A model generated the notes under the pieces. That model searched no databases. It was not told the DNA's origin and was given only the letters and a program-made list of their open reading frames with translations. From Arenimonas composti TR7-09 = DSM 18010 (GTDB lineage: Bacteria; Pseudomonadota; Gammaproteobacteria; Xanthomonadales; Xanthomonadaceae), in contig NZ_AUFF01000003.1 of assembly GCF_000426365.1 (NCBI RefSeq), forward strand, positions 124,001-188,000: a stretch of 64,000 bases of DNA. The letters run 5' to 3'. The translations under genes were made by a program, and so were the position numbers. Each line of letters begins with the position of its first letter. Position 1 is the first letter of the stretch. Shown here piece by piece: positions 1 through 8,301 of this stretch.

Positions 1-2
1 CC

Positions 3-86
3 GGCTGGCTGCTCGTCTTCCTGCCGTGGGTGGTGCGATCGCTGTGGATCTACGCGACGCCGCGCGCCGACGGCAAACCCGGTTGA
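3..86 (+). CDS. C-terminal end of an unidentified membrane protein (partial)
   Basis: Only the last 27 codons are inside the window. They begin with a hydrophobic stretch (WLLVFLPWVV) and end in a short polar tail before TGA, which looks like a final membrane segment with a cytoplasmic or periplasmic end. The next gene starts 10 nt later, so the two are probably co-transcribed. The family cannot be identified from this fragment. Confidence 0.5.
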   Translation, partial: GWLLVFLPWVVRSLWIYATPRADGKPG

Positions 87-96
87 GGATCTTCCG

Positions 97-495
97 ATGC
101 TCGCGTTCTACCTGCAGATCAAGATGGTCCACATCGCGATGGCGCTCGCCAGCGGCGGCCTGTTCGCGCTGCGCGGCGCGCTCGTGCTCGCCGGCGTGCG
201 CGCGGCGATGGCGACGCCGGTGCGCTGGCTCAGCTACGCGATCGACACCACGCTGCTGACCGCGGCGCTGATGCTGCTGACCGCGCTCAAGCTCAACCCG
301 TTCGTGGTGCCGTGGCTGGGCGTGAAACTGACCGCGCTGGTGATCTACATCGTGCTCGGGACCTTCGCGCTCAAGCGCGGGCGCACGCGCAGGGTGCAGG
401 CGGCCTGCTACGTCGCCGCGCTGCTGGTGTTCGGTTTCATGTACTCGGTGGCGCGTGCGCACCACCCGCTCGGCGTCTTCGCGGGGATGTCCTGA
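97..495 (+). CDS. SirB2-family inner-membrane protein
   Basis: The 132-residue protein is almost entirely hydrophobic with about four predicted membrane segments. It opens with the pattern LAFYLQIKMVHIAMALASGG, which is characteristic of the SirB2 family. That family is named after a Salmonella invasion-gene activator locus, but its biochemical role is unknown. It starts 10 nt after the preceding membrane-protein gene, suggesting one transcript. The family call rests on the N-terminal pattern and the length; no function should be inferred. Confidence 0.75.
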   Translation: MLAFYLQIKMVHIAMALASGGLFALRGALVLAGVRAAMATPVRWLSYAIDTTLLTAALMLLTALKLNPFVVPWLGVKLTALVIYIVLGTFALKRGRTRRVQAACYVAALLVFGFMYSVARAHHPLGVFAGMS

Positions 496-562
496 TGGAT
501 CCGGCGATCCGGCCCCCGCCCGGCCCGCGCCCGTGCGTGCCGGCGCCGTGCGAGGCCCTCGC

Positions 563-1681
563 GTGAGCGCGCGCGCCTGGAGCGCGGCCGCCGTCGCCAC
601 GCTGGCCCGCGAGGCCGCGCGTTCGGCCGACACGCATCTGCTGCAGCTCGGGCTGCCCGCCTTTCCCGGTATCGACCTGTATTTCAAGGACGAGTCTTCG
701 CACCCCACCGGCAGCCTCAAGCACCGGCTCGCACGCTCGCTGTTCCTGTACGCGCTGTGCAACGGGCGGCTTCGCGAAGGCCAGGGCACCATCGACGCCT
801 CGTCGGGCAGCACCGCGATTTCCGAAGCGTGGTTCGCGCGCCTGCTCGGGCTGCGCTTCACCGCGGTGATGCCGGAGACCACCGCGCCGGCGAAAGTGCG
901 GCTGCTGCGCGATTACGGCGCGGACGCGGTGCTCGCGCCGGTCGGCGCCGACTGCCGCGCGGTCGCGCGGGCGCGCGCCGCCGCCGACGACCTGTGCTTC
1001 CTCGACCAGTTCGGGCTCGCCGAACGCGCCACCGACTGGCGCGGCAACAACAACATCGCCGAGTCGATCCTCGCCCAGATGGCCCGCGAGCCGCATCCGG
1101 AGCCGGCGTGGATCGTCTGCGGCGCCGGCACCGGCGGCACCTCCGCGACGATCGGGCGCTATCTGCGCCTGCGCGGGACCCGCACGCGACTGTGCGTCGC
1201 CGAACCACGCGGCGGTGCGTTCGCCGAAGGCTGGCGGCGGCGCGATCCGGATGCCCGCGCGAGCGCCGCGACGGTGATCGAAGGCATCGGTCGCCCGCGC
1301 GCGGAGCCGGGCTTCCTGTACGACGTCGTCGATGCCGTCGACGAGGTCGACGACGCCGACTCGATCGCCGGCGCCTGGCTGCTCGGCGAACGGCTCGGGC
1401 GCCGCTACGGAGGAAGTTCCGGCACGGTGCTGCTGGCCTGCCTCCGCCTGGCGCGCGGGATGCACGCCGCCGGCACCGGCGGCAGCATCGTCGGCCTGCT
1501 CGGCGACGGCGGCGAGCGCTATGCGGAGACGCTGTTCGACGCGGCGTGGCTCGCGGCACGCGGCATCGATGTCGCGGCTGCGCGGGCCGCACTGCGGCGG
1601 CAGTTCGACACGGGACTGCCGCCGGGTGTGCCGCGCACGGGGCTCAGTCCGCCCGCGTCGTTTCCCGTTCGGGATCGATGA
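563..1681 (+). CDS. PLP-dependent cysteine synthase-like enzyme
   Basis: This is a fold-type II PLP enzyme of the cysteine synthase/cystathionine beta-synthase superfamily, about 372 residues. The PLP lysine lies in [10 protein letters not shown] near residue 50, the substrate-binding SSGSTA segment follows, and a glycine-rich phosphate-binding loop ([14 protein letters not shown]) lies near residue 190. The GTG start at 563 is preferred over an ATG at 455, because 455 would overlap the upstream gene and add a low-complexity leader. The C-terminal third ([10 protein letters not shown]) matches this family. The substrate is not known; O-acetylserine or a related beta-substituted amino acid is likely. 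Confidence 0.8.
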   Translation: MSARAWSAAAVATLAREAARSADTHLLQLGLPAFPGIDLYFKDESSHPTGSLKHRLARSLFLYALCNGRLREGQGTIDASSGSTAISEAWFARLLGLRFTAVMPETTAPAKVRLLRDYGADAVLAPVGADCRAVARARAAADDLCFLDQFGLAERATDWRGNNNIAESILAQMAREPHPEPAWIVCGAGTGGTSATIGRYLRLRGTRTRLCVAEPRGGAFAEGWRRRDPDARASAATVIEGIGRPRAEPGFLYDVVDAVDEVDDADSIAGAWLLGERLGRRYGGSSGTVLLACLRLARGMHAAGTGGSIVGLLGDGGERYAETLFDAAWLAARGIDVAAARAALRRQFDTGLPPGVPRTGLSPPASFPVRDR

Positions 1682-1731
1682 ACAGCTTCCCCTTCGCGAC
1701 GAGTGCGGGCAGACTCGGGATCACCGCTTGC

Positions 1732-1745
1732 TTGACGTGGGTCAA
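1732..1745 (+). promoter_or_regulatory. FNR/CRP-family binding site upstream of nirK
   Basis: The site reads TTGACGTGGGTCAA, a perfect TTGAC-N4-GTCAA palindrome one base per half-site from the FNR consensus TTGAT-N4-ATCAA. Its centre lies about 71 nt upstream of the nirK ATG in a 128-nt intergenic space. A start of transcription 41.5 nt downstream would leave a leader of about 30 nt. The -10 element at that spacing is weak. The same site recurs before ccoN, and the window carries an FNR-type regulator whose recognition helix has the E-x3-R pattern that reads TTGA half-sites. Confidence 0.8.
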
Positions 1746-1809
1746 CACGGCCGACGCCGTCGCGTTCGATCCTTCCCCCGACGCAGTATCGACCGTCCGG
1801 AGAATCCGC

Positions 1810-3342
1810 ATGAAGCGCAGTCTGTTGGCCCTCGCCTTCCTGTCCCTGCTCGCTGCCGGTTGCGGCCGCGACAACCCGAATGCCGCGCTCGATGCCCGCG
1901 ACGCCGCGCGTGCCGACGCCGCGGCCGCCGCCGGCGGTGACACCGGCGGTTCCCGCGCCGGCGATTTCGGGCCGCCCCAGGGCGAACCGATCGAGGCGAT
2001 CCTGACCAGCCCGCCGCTGGTGCCGCCGGCGACTGGCCGCGACTACCCGGCGAAGGTCGTCGTCAACCTCGAGGTGCGAGAGGTCGACCTCGAGATCTCC
2101 GAAGGCGTCACCTACACCTTCTGGACGTTCGGCGGCACCGTGCCGGGCAGCTTCATCCGCGTGCGCCAGGGCGACACGGTGGAGTTCCACCTCAACAACC
2201 ACCCCGACTCGAAGATGCCGCACAACATCGACCTGCACGGCGTCACCGGCCCCGGTGGCGGCGCCTCGTCGACATTCACGGCGCCCGGCCACAGCTCGCA
2301 GTTCACGTTCAAGGCGCTCAACGCGGGCCTGTACGTCTACCACTGCGCGACCGCGCCGGTCGGCATGCACGTCGCCAACGGCATGTACGGCCTGATCCTG
2401 GTCGAACCGCCGGAGGGGCTGCCGGAAGTCGACCGCGAGTTCTACGTGATGCAGGGCGACTTCTACACGACCACCAAGTACCGCGAGAAGGGCTACGCGC
2501 CGTTCGACATGCAGCGGGCGATCGACGAGAACGCGACCTACGTGCTGTTCAACGGCAGCGAAGGCGCGCTCACCGGCGACAACGCGCTGCGCGCGAAGGT
2601 CGACGAGACCGTGCGCATGTACGTCGGCAACGGCGGTCCGAACCTGGTGTCGAGCTTCCACGTGATCGGCGAGATCTTCGACAAGGTCTGGTACGAGGGC
2701 GGCACGCGCTACCAGGAGAACGTGCAGACCACGCTGATCCCCGCCGGCGGCGCCGCGATGATGGAGTTCCACACCGAGGTGCCGGGCAGCTACGTGCTGG
2801 TCGACCACTCGCTGTTCCGCGCGTTCAACAAGGGCGCGCTGGCGATCCTGCAGGTCGAGGGCCCGGAGAACCTGTCGATCTACACCGGCAAGGAAGTCGA
2901 CGAGACCTACCTGGGCGACGCCGGCGCCAGCCGCGCGCCGGTGGCCGAAGCCGCCGCCGCGGCCGCGGCCGGCACGCTGACGCCGCAGGAACAGGCGGCC
3001 GCGGGCCAGGCGCTGTACGCCGGCACCTGCTCCACCTGCCACCAGGGCAACGGCGCCGGCCTGGCCGGCGTGTTCCCGCCGCTGGCGAAGTCCGACTACC
3101 TGACGCGCAGCCACGACGAGCTCATCGCCGTCGTGCTCAACGGCCTGAGCGGGCCGGTCACGGTGAACGGCCAGGACTACAACTCGGTCATGCCGCCGAT
3201 GAGCCAGCTGACCGACGACGAGGTCGCCAACATCCTGACCTACGTGCTCAACAGCTGGGACAACCCCGGCGGCGTGGTCAGCAAGGAAGACGTCGCCCGC
3301 GTCCGCGCCGGCACGCCGCGCTCGGAAGGCGCCGCGCACTGA
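1810..3342 (+). CDS. nirK: copper nitrite reductase with fused C-terminal cytochrome c domain
   Basis: It reduces nitrite to nitric oxide in the periplasm. The 510-residue protein starts with a lipoprotein signal (LLAAGC, Cys18). Type 1 copper ligands are H138, C179, H187 and M192; type 2 ligands are H143, H178 and H333; catalytic Asp and His are D141 and H284. The short loop [10 protein letters not shown] is the AniA-like (class II) form, which also occurs as a lipoprotein in Neisseria. An Ala-rich linker near residue 380 leads to a cytochrome c domain with CSTCH at 407-411, so the enzyme carries its own electron entry module. nirV follows after 1 nt. An FNR box lies upstream. Confidence 0.95.
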   Translation: MKRSLLALAFLSLLAAGCGRDNPNAALDARDAARADAAAAAGGDTGGSRAGDFGPPQGEPIEAILTSPPLVPPATGRDYPAKVVVNLEVREVDLEISEGVTYTFWTFGGTVPGSFIRVRQGDTVEFHLNNHPDSKMPHNIDLHGVTGPGGGASSTFTAPGHSSQFTFKALNAGLYVYHCATAPVGMHVANGMYGLILVEPPEGLPEVDREFYVMQGDFYTTTKYREKGYAPFDMQRAIDENATYVLFNGSEGALTGDNALRAKVDETVRMYVGNGGPNLVSSFHVIGEIFDKVWYEGGTRYQENVQTTLIPAGGAAMMEFHTEVPGSYVLVDHSLFRAFNKGALAILQVEGPENLSIYTGKEVDETYLGDAGASRAPVAEAAAAAAAGTLTPQEQAAAGQALYAGTCSTCHQGNGAGLAGVFPPLAKSDYLTRSHDELIAVVLNGLSGPVTVNGQDYNSVMPPMSQLTDDEVANILTYVLNSWDNPGGVVSKEDVARVRAGTPRSEGAAH

Positions 3343-3343
3343 C

Positions 3344-4201
3344 ATGCGCGCGGCCGCGCTCCCGGTGACGCTCGCCGCCGCGCTGGCCCTCGGCCTCGCG
3401 GCGGCGCCCACCCTGTCTGTAGGAGCGCCTTCAGGCGCGAATCCCCCGACCCCGGCGCCCGCAACCCCGGCCGCCACGCCATCGGACTGGGTCACGATCC
3501 CCGCCGGCTCCTTCCCGTCCGCGCTCCGCTACGAGGACATCACCGGTCCGGTCGCCGTCGACGCGTTCCAGATGCAGCGCCGCCCGGTGACCAACGGCGA
3601 GTTCCTCGCGTTCGTCACCCGCAATCCGCAATGGCGGCGCGGCGTCGCGCCGGCGGTGTTCGCCGAGGCGCGCTACCTGCAGCACTGGTCCGGGCCGCTG
3701 AGCCTGGGCAGCGTCAAGCCCGCGCAGCCGGTCGTGCACGTGAGCTGGTTCGCCGCGCAGGCCTACTGCGAATCGCAGGGTGCGCGCCTGCCGACGTGGT
3801 CGGAATGGGAATACGTGGCCGCGGCCGACGCCACCCGCCGCGACGCCCGCGCCGACCCGGCATGGCGCGAGCGGATCCTGGCCTGGTATTCGGTGCCGTC
3901 GAACCGCCCGCTTCCCGAGGTCGGCGGCGAGCGCAACGTCTACGGCCTGCAGGACGTGCACGGGCTGGTCTGGGAGTGGACCGAGGACTGGTCGGCGATG
4001 CTGGTCTCCACCGACAGCCGCGAGCAGGACGTCTCCGACGCGATGCGTTTCTGCGGCGCCGGCGCGCTGTCGATGGAGGACCGCGACAACTACGCGATCC
4101 TGATGCGCGTCGCGCTCCTGTCTTCGCTCGAAGGCGACGACACCACCGGCAATCTCGGCTTCCGCTGCGCCCGCGACCTGCCCCCAGGAGCCGCCCGATG
4201 A
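3344..4201 (+). CDS. nirV: NirV-like SUMF1/formylglycine-enzyme-fold protein
   Basis: The protein has a signal peptide and a SUMF1 (formylglycine-generating-enzyme-like) domain, seen in TNGEFLAF, ARLPTWSEWEY, and the family signature VWEWTEDW near residue 210. NirV proteins of this fold are encoded directly downstream of nirK in other denitrifiers; their exact role in nitrite reductase maturation is unresolved. No formylglycine-generating activity should be assumed. The segment just after the signal peptide ([11 protein letters not shown]) is encoded by a palindromic repeat at 3418-3442. Its stop overlaps the ATG of the next gene. Confidence 0.8.
   Translation: MRAAALPVTLAAALALGLAAAPTLSVGAPSGANPPTPAPATPAATPSDWVTIPAGSFPSALRYEDITGPVAVDAFQMQRRPVTNGEFLAFVTRNPQWRRGVAPAVFAEARYLQHWSGPLSLGSVKPAQPVVHVSWFAAQAYCESQGARLPTWSEWEYVAAADATRRDARADPAWRERILAWYSVPSNRPLPEVGGERNVYGLQDVHGLVWEWTEDWSAMLVSTDSREQDVSDAMRFCGAGALSMEDRDNYAILMRVALLSSLEGDDTTGNLGFRCARDLPPGAAR
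3418..3442 (+). repeat. REP-type palindrome inside the nirV coding sequence
   Basis: The repeat contains the 14-bp palindrome GCGCCTTCAGGCGC (3425-3438) in the context TGTAGGAG...GCGAAT, the same family as the intergenic repeats elsewhere in the window. It lies in frame in the linker between signal peptide and domain. Confidence 0.8.
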
Positions 4202-4791
4202 ACCCGTTCCTCCGCGCGCTGGCCGTCGCCGCCGTGCTCGCGATGCTTCCGGTACCCGCCGCGGCGGCGGAGCGCGCCGTCCCGGCCGACCTGCCGCCGG
4301 AGTCGGCGTATCGCCTCGGCGACACCTACAGCGACCAGGCCGGGCGGGAGTTCCTGCTCGCCGACGGCCGCGGCAAGGTCCGCGTCGTCAGCCTCTTCTA
4401 CACCTCGTGCCGCTACGTATGCCCGCTGATCATCGACAGCGCGAAGGGCGTCGAGCACGCGCTGACCGACGCCGAACGCGCCCGCCTCGGCTTCCTGCTG
4501 GTCAGCCTGGACCCCGACCGCGACGACACCGCGGCGCTGAAGTCGGTCGCCGACCGGCGCCGGCTCGATCCGGCCCGCTGGACGCTCGCCCGCACCGACG
4601 CGGCCGGCGTGCGCCGCCTCGCCGCGGTGCTGGGCGTGCGCTATCGCGCGCTGGCCGACGGCGAGTTCAACCACACCTCGGCGCTCGTGCTGGTCGACGG
4701 CGAGGGCCGGGTGCTGGCGCGCACCGAAACGCTCGGGTCGGTGCCCGACCCGGCCTTTCTCGCCGCCGTGAAGGCCGCGCTGGCCGATTGA
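4198..4791 (+). CDS. SCO1/SenC-family copper chaperone
   Basis: This is a periplasmic thioredoxin-fold protein of 197 residues with an N-terminal signal peptide. It has the SCO copper-binding motif C71-x3-C75 (SCRYVCP) and a conserved downstream histidine in FNHTSAL. SCO proteins deliver copper to, or reduce, the copper site of terminal oxidases. Between nirK and the cbb3 genes it could serve either copper enzyme; which one cannot be told from sequence. The ATG overlaps the nirV stop by 4 nt, and its own stop codon lies inside the FNR box of ccoN. Confidence 0.88.
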   Translation: MNPFLRALAVAAVLAMLPVPAAAAERAVPADLPPESAYRLGDTYSDQAGREFLLADGRGKVRVVSLFYTSCRYVCPLIIDSAKGVEHALTDAERARLGFLLVSLDPDRDDTAALKSVADRRRLDPARWTLARTDAAGVRRLAAVLGVRYRALADGEFNHTSALVLVDGEGRVLARTETLGSVPDPAFLAAVKAALAD

Positions 4792-4801
4792 CGCATGTCA
4801 A
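4788..4801 (+). promoter_or_regulatory. FNR/CRP-family binding site upstream of ccoN
   Basis: The site reads TTGACGCATGTCAA, with the same TTGAC/GTCAA arms as the nirK site. Its centre is about 63 nt upstream of the ccoN ATG. A GACAAT hexamer at 4825-4830 lies at the spacing expected for the -10 element of a class II FNR promoter. The site overlaps the stop codon of the upstream SCO gene, so the last codons of one gene double as the operator of the next. Confidence 0.85.
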
Positions 4802-4857
4802 AGCCGGGAGCGCCCCGGCTGGCCGACAATGGGCGCCGTGAACGCAGGGAACCGCGC

Positions 4858-6303
4858 ATGTCCACGAGTACGGAAAGTTACAACGACAAGGTCGTCACGC
4901 AGATGGCCGTCGCCACGGTCATCTGGGGCGTCATCGGCATGGCCGTCGGCGTCTTCATCGCCGCCCAGCTGTACTGGCCGGCCCTGAACTTCGACATCCC
5001 GTGGCTGAGCTACGGCCGGCTGCGGCCGCTGCACACCAATGGCGTGATCTTCGCGTTCGGCGCCACCGCGCTGATGGCGACCAGTTACTACGTGGTGCAG
5101 CGCACGTGCCACGTGCGCCTGTTCTCCGACAGGCTGGCGGCCTTCACGTTCTGGGGCTGGCAGGCGGTGCTCGTGGCGGCGGTCATCACGCTGCCGCTGG
5201 GCATCACCCAGAGCAAGGAATACGCCGAGCTCGAGTGGCCGATCGACATCCTGATCACGGTGGTGTGGGTCGCCTACGCCGTCGTGTTCTTCGGGACCAT
5301 CGTCAAGCGGCGGATCCCGCACATCTACGTCGCGAACTGGTTCTACGGCGCCTTCATCATCGCGATCGCGGTCCTGCACATCGGCAACAACCTGGTGATG
5401 CCGGCCTCGCTGTGGAAGTCCTACCCGATCTACAGCGGCGCGGTCGACGCGCTCGTGCAGTGGTGGTACGGCCACAACGCCGTCGGCTTCCTGCTGACCA
5501 CCGGCTTCCTCGGGATGATGTACTACTTCGTGCCGAAGCAGGTGCAGCGGCCGATCTACTCCTACCGCCTGTCGATCGTGCATTTCTGGGCGCTGATCGG
5601 CATCTACATGTGGGCCGGCCCGCACCACCTGCTCTACACCGCGCTGCCGGACTGGGTGCAGTCGGTGGGCATGGTGTTCTCGCTGATCCTGCTGGCGCCG
5701 AGCTGGGGCGGCGCGCTCAACGGCATCCTCACGCTGACCGGCGTGTGGCACAAGCTGCGCACGGACCCGATCCTGAAGTTCCTCATCGTCGCGATCTCGT
5801 TCTACATGATCGCCACGTTCGAGGGGCCGATGATGTCGATCAAGACCGTCAACTCGCTGAGCCACTACACCGACTGGACCGTCGGCCACGTGCACGCCGG
5901 CGCGCTGGGCTGGATCGCGATGATCACCGTAGGCTCGCTGTACGCGCTGTTCCCGCGCCTGTTCGGCGCGCCGGCGATGCATTCGACGAAGGCGGTGGAC
6001 TGGCATTTCTGGATCCACACGGTCGGCGTGGTGCTGTACATCGCCTCGATGTGGATCGCCGGCGTCATGCAGGGCCTGATGTGGCGCGCCACCAACCCCG
6101 ACGGCACGCTGACCTATGCGTTCGTCGAGGCGCTGAACTCCACGTACCCGTACTACCTGGGCCGGCTCTGCGGCGGCCTGCTGGTGCTGGCGGGCATGCT
6201 GCTGATGGTCTGGAACATGTGGAAGACGTGGCAGGCGGGCAGCCGCGCCGCGGTGCCGGTGATCGCGCCGGCCGTCGACCACGCCGAAGGAGCGACGCCA
6301 TGA
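4858..6303 (+). CDS. ccoN: cytochrome cbb3 oxidase subunit I
   Basis: This is the catalytic haem-copper subunit of the high-affinity cbb3 oxidase in the inner membrane, 481 residues. All metal ligands are visible: H59 and H346 for the low-spin haem, H206, H256 and H257 for CuB, and H344 for the high-spin haem; Y250 is the cross-linked tyrosine. Each is one position below the Pseudomonas stutzeri numbering. The ATG at 4858 is chosen over 4795, because 4795 lies inside the FNR box. It overlaps ccoO by 4 nt. Confidence 0.97.
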   Translation: MSTSTESYNDKVVTQMAVATVIWGVIGMAVGVFIAAQLYWPALNFDIPWLSYGRLRPLHTNGVIFAFGATALMATSYYVVQRTCHVRLFSDRLAAFTFWGWQAVLVAAVITLPLGITQSKEYAELEWPIDILITVVWVAYAVVFFGTIVKRRIPHIYVANWFYGAFIIAIAVLHIGNNLVMPASLWKSYPIYSGAVDALVQWWYGHNAVGFLLTTGFLGMMYYFVPKQVQRPIYSYRLSIVHFWALIGIYMWAGPHHLLYTALPDWVQSVGMVFSLILLAPSWGGALNGILTLTGVWHKLRTDPILKFLIVAISFYMIATFEGPMMSIKTVNSLSHYTDWTVGHVHAGALGWIAMITVGSLYALFPRLFGAPAMHSTKAVDWHFWIHTVGVVLYIASMWIAGVMQGLMWRATNPDGTLTYAFVEALNSTYPYYLGRLCGGLLVLAGMLLMVWNMWKTWQAGSRAAVPVIAPAVDHAEGATP

Positions 6304-6908
6304 GCGGGCACGAGAAACTCGAGAAGAACATCGGGATCATGGCGCTGGCGATCGCCGCGGTGATCAGCTTCGGCGGCCTCGCCGAGATCCTGCCGCTGAT
6401 CTACCAGGCCGAGGCGATCGAGCCGCTGCCGGGGCAGAAGCCCTATCCGGCGCTGGAGCTGGCCGGCCGCGACGTCTACGTCCGCGAGGGCTGCTACAAC
6501 TGCCACTCGCAGATGGTGCGCACGCTGCGCTTCGAGACCGAGCGCTACGGCCACTACTCGCTCGCCGGCGAGTCGGTGTACGACCGCCCGCACCAGTGGG
6601 GCAGCAAGCGCACCGGCCCGGACCTGGCGCGGGTCGGCGGCCGCTATTCCGACGACTGGCACCGCGTGCACCTGATCAATCCGCGCGACGTGGTGCCGGA
6701 GTCGAACATGCCCGGCTACCCGGCGCTCGCCGAGACCCGCATCGACGTCGCCGAACTGCGCGCCCGCATGCGCGCGCTGCAGCGGCTGGGCGACCCGTAC
6801 ACCGACGAGGAGATCGAGGCGGCGGGCGACGCGGTCCAGGGCAAGACGGAGCTGGACGCACTGGTCGCGTACCTGCAGGGCCTCGGCCGCTGGGCGCCGA
6901 AGGGCTGA
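6300..6908 (+). CDS. ccoO: cytochrome cbb3 oxidase subunit II (monohaem cytochrome c)
   Basis: A membrane-anchored c-type cytochrome of 202 residues with one N-terminal membrane segment, the haem motif CYNCH at 65-69, and a candidate axial Met in SNMPGY. It passes electrons from CcoP to CcoN. The ATG overlaps the ccoN stop, consistent with tight translational coupling. Confidence 0.97.
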   Translation: MSGHEKLEKNIGIMALAIAAVISFGGLAEILPLIYQAEAIEPLPGQKPYPALELAGRDVYVREGCYNCHSQMVRTLRFETERYGHYSLAGESVYDRPHQWGSKRTGPDLARVGGRYSDDWHRVHLINPRDVVPESNMPGYPALAETRIDVAELRARMRALQRLGDPYTDEEIEAAGDAVQGKTELDALVAYLQGLGRWAPKG

Positions 6909-6912
6909 CGGC

Positions 6913-7068
6913 GTGCTCACCGGGATCGTGACGCTGGTCGCGATGGCCGCCTTCCTCGGCGGCGTCGCATGGGCGATGAGCAGCAGGCGCAAGCGCGAGT
7001 TCGACGAGGCGGCACGGCTGCCGCTCGAAGAGGACGACGCGCGCGAACAGGACGGGAAGGACAAATGA
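6913..7068 (+). CDS. ccoQ: cytochrome cbb3 oxidase subunit IV
   Basis: This 51-residue protein from a GTG start has one N-terminal membrane helix (IVTLVAMAAFLGGVAWAM) followed by a charged tail rich in Arg, Glu and Asp. Length, topology and position between ccoO and ccoP match CcoQ, which stabilises the oxidase. The stop overlaps the ccoP ATG by 4 nt. Confidence 0.88.
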   Translation: MLTGIVTLVAMAAFLGGVAWAMSSRRKREFDEAARLPLEEDDAREQDGKDK

Positions 7069-8006
7069 GCAAGGGCTGGTCGATCTACGTGATCCTGATC
7101 GTGGCGGCGAACATCCTCGGCGCCGCCTGGCTGCTGTGGTGGACCTCGCGCCCGCCGAAGGACGGCAAGCACACCGAGACCACCGGGCATGTGTGGGACG
7201 GCGACATCCGCGAATACAACAAGCCGCTGCCGCGCTGGTGGATCAACCTGTTCTACATCACGATCGTGTTCGCGATCGGCTACCTGATCTGGTTCCCGGG
7301 CCTCGGCGGTTTCGCCGGCACGGCCGGCTGGACCTCGGCGGGCGAACACGACCGCGCCAAGTCGGAAGCCGACGCGCGCCTCGCGGAGGCGTTCAGTCGC
7401 TTCGACGGCATGGGCATCGACGAGATCGCGCGCGACGAACAGGCGGTCGGCTTCGGCGCGCGCATCTTCGCCAACACCTGCGCGCAATGCCACGGCGCCG
7501 ACGGGCGCGGCGCGCGCGGCTTCCCCAACCTCACCGACGCGGACTGGCAATGGGGCGGCAGCCCCGAGCAGATCCTCACCACCGTGCTGCACGGCCGCCA
7601 GGCGGCGATGCCGGCGCTCGGCGCGGCGATGGGCGGCGAGGTCGGCATCTCGGAAGTCGCCGCCTACGTGCAGAGCCTGTCCGGCCTGCGCGCCGATCCG
7701 GCACTCGCGGGTGCCGGCAGGGCCCGCTTCGCCGGCGTCTGCGCCGCCTGCCACGGCGCCGACGGGCGCGGCAACGAGGCCCTCGGCGCACCGAACCTGA
7801 CCGATGGCGTGTGGCTCTACGGCGGCGACTTCGAGACGATCCGCGAGGGCGTCATCGCCGGCCGCAACGGCATGATGCCGGCGCACCTGCCGATCCTCGG
7901 CGAAACCCGCTCGCGCCTGGTCGCCGCCTATGTGTGGTCGATCTCCGACGCGGCGCGTCGCGAGGCTGGCGGCAGCGCGGCCGCGGGGGGAGAATCGGTA
8001 CGGTGA
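7065..8006 (+). CDS. ccoP: cytochrome cbb3 oxidase subunit III (dihaem cytochrome c)
   Basis: The 313-residue protein has two N-terminal membrane helices and two cytochrome c domains with haem motifs CAQCH (139-143) and CAACH (226-230). It receives electrons from soluble c-type cytochromes or the bc1 complex. The ATG at 7065 overlaps the ccoQ stop. Confidence 0.96.
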   Translation: MSKGWSIYVILIVAANILGAAWLLWWTSRPPKDGKHTETTGHVWDGDIREYNKPLPRWWINLFYITIVFAIGYLIWFPGLGGFAGTAGWTSAGEHDRAKSEADARLAEAFSRFDGMGIDEIARDEQAVGFGARIFANTCAQCHGADGRGARGFPNLTDADWQWGGSPEQILTTVLHGRQAAMPALGAAMGGEVGISEVAAYVQSLSGLRADPALAGAGRARFAGVCAACHGADGRGNEALGAPNLTDGVWLYGGDFETIREGVIAGRNGMMPAHLPILGETRSRLVAAYVWSISDAARREAGGSAAAGGESVR

Positions 8007-8299
8007 AACTCCGCGCCGAACCGGTCATCGACCATCCGCCACGGCCGCTCGCGCAGCGGCTGGGCGCGATCCTCTGGCCGAGCTTCTTCGCCGCCGGCGT
8101 CGCCACCGCCGCGGTGTTCGCGCATTTCGATCCGCTGGCGCTGCGCGACCTGGTCTGGCCGGAGCTGGAGATCAGCCGCGGCAGCGCCTACACCCTCGGC
8201 TTCTTCCTGCTGTGGTCGTGCACCGCGGCGTCGAGCCTCTTCACCTGGCTGCTGCTGCGGCCCTCGAGCCGGTTCAACCCGCCCACCGGGAGAATGTAG
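8003..8299 (+). CDS. small membrane protein between ccoP and ccoG
   Basis: A 98-residue protein from a GTG start that overlaps the ccoP stop. It has two hydrophobic segments (ILWPSFFAAGVATAAVFAHF and LGFFLLWSCTAASSLFTWLL). The next gene begins 2 nt after its stop. I do not recognise a named family. Its position inside the operon suggests an accessory role in cbb3 oxidase assembly or stability, which is inference from context only. Confidence 0.75.
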   Translation: MKLRAEPVIDHPPRPLAQRLGAILWPSFFAAGVATAAVFAHFDPLALRDLVWPELEISRGSAYTLGFFLLWSCTAASSLFTWLLLRPSSRFNPPTGRM

Positions 8300-8301
8300 T
8301 C

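Noticed and set aside
1519-3495. 658-codon open frame antisense to nirK
   Set aside because: It mirrors the codon structure of the real gene in G+C-rich DNA, has Arg/Val/Asp-biased low-complexity protein and no motif. Similar long antisense frames at 10115-13144, 21627-23909, 24894-27083 and 42178-44355 were rejected for the same reason.
4795-4858. Earlier ATG as ccoN start
   Set aside because: It lies within the FNR box; the CcoN family sequence and conserved His numbering fit the ATG at 4858.
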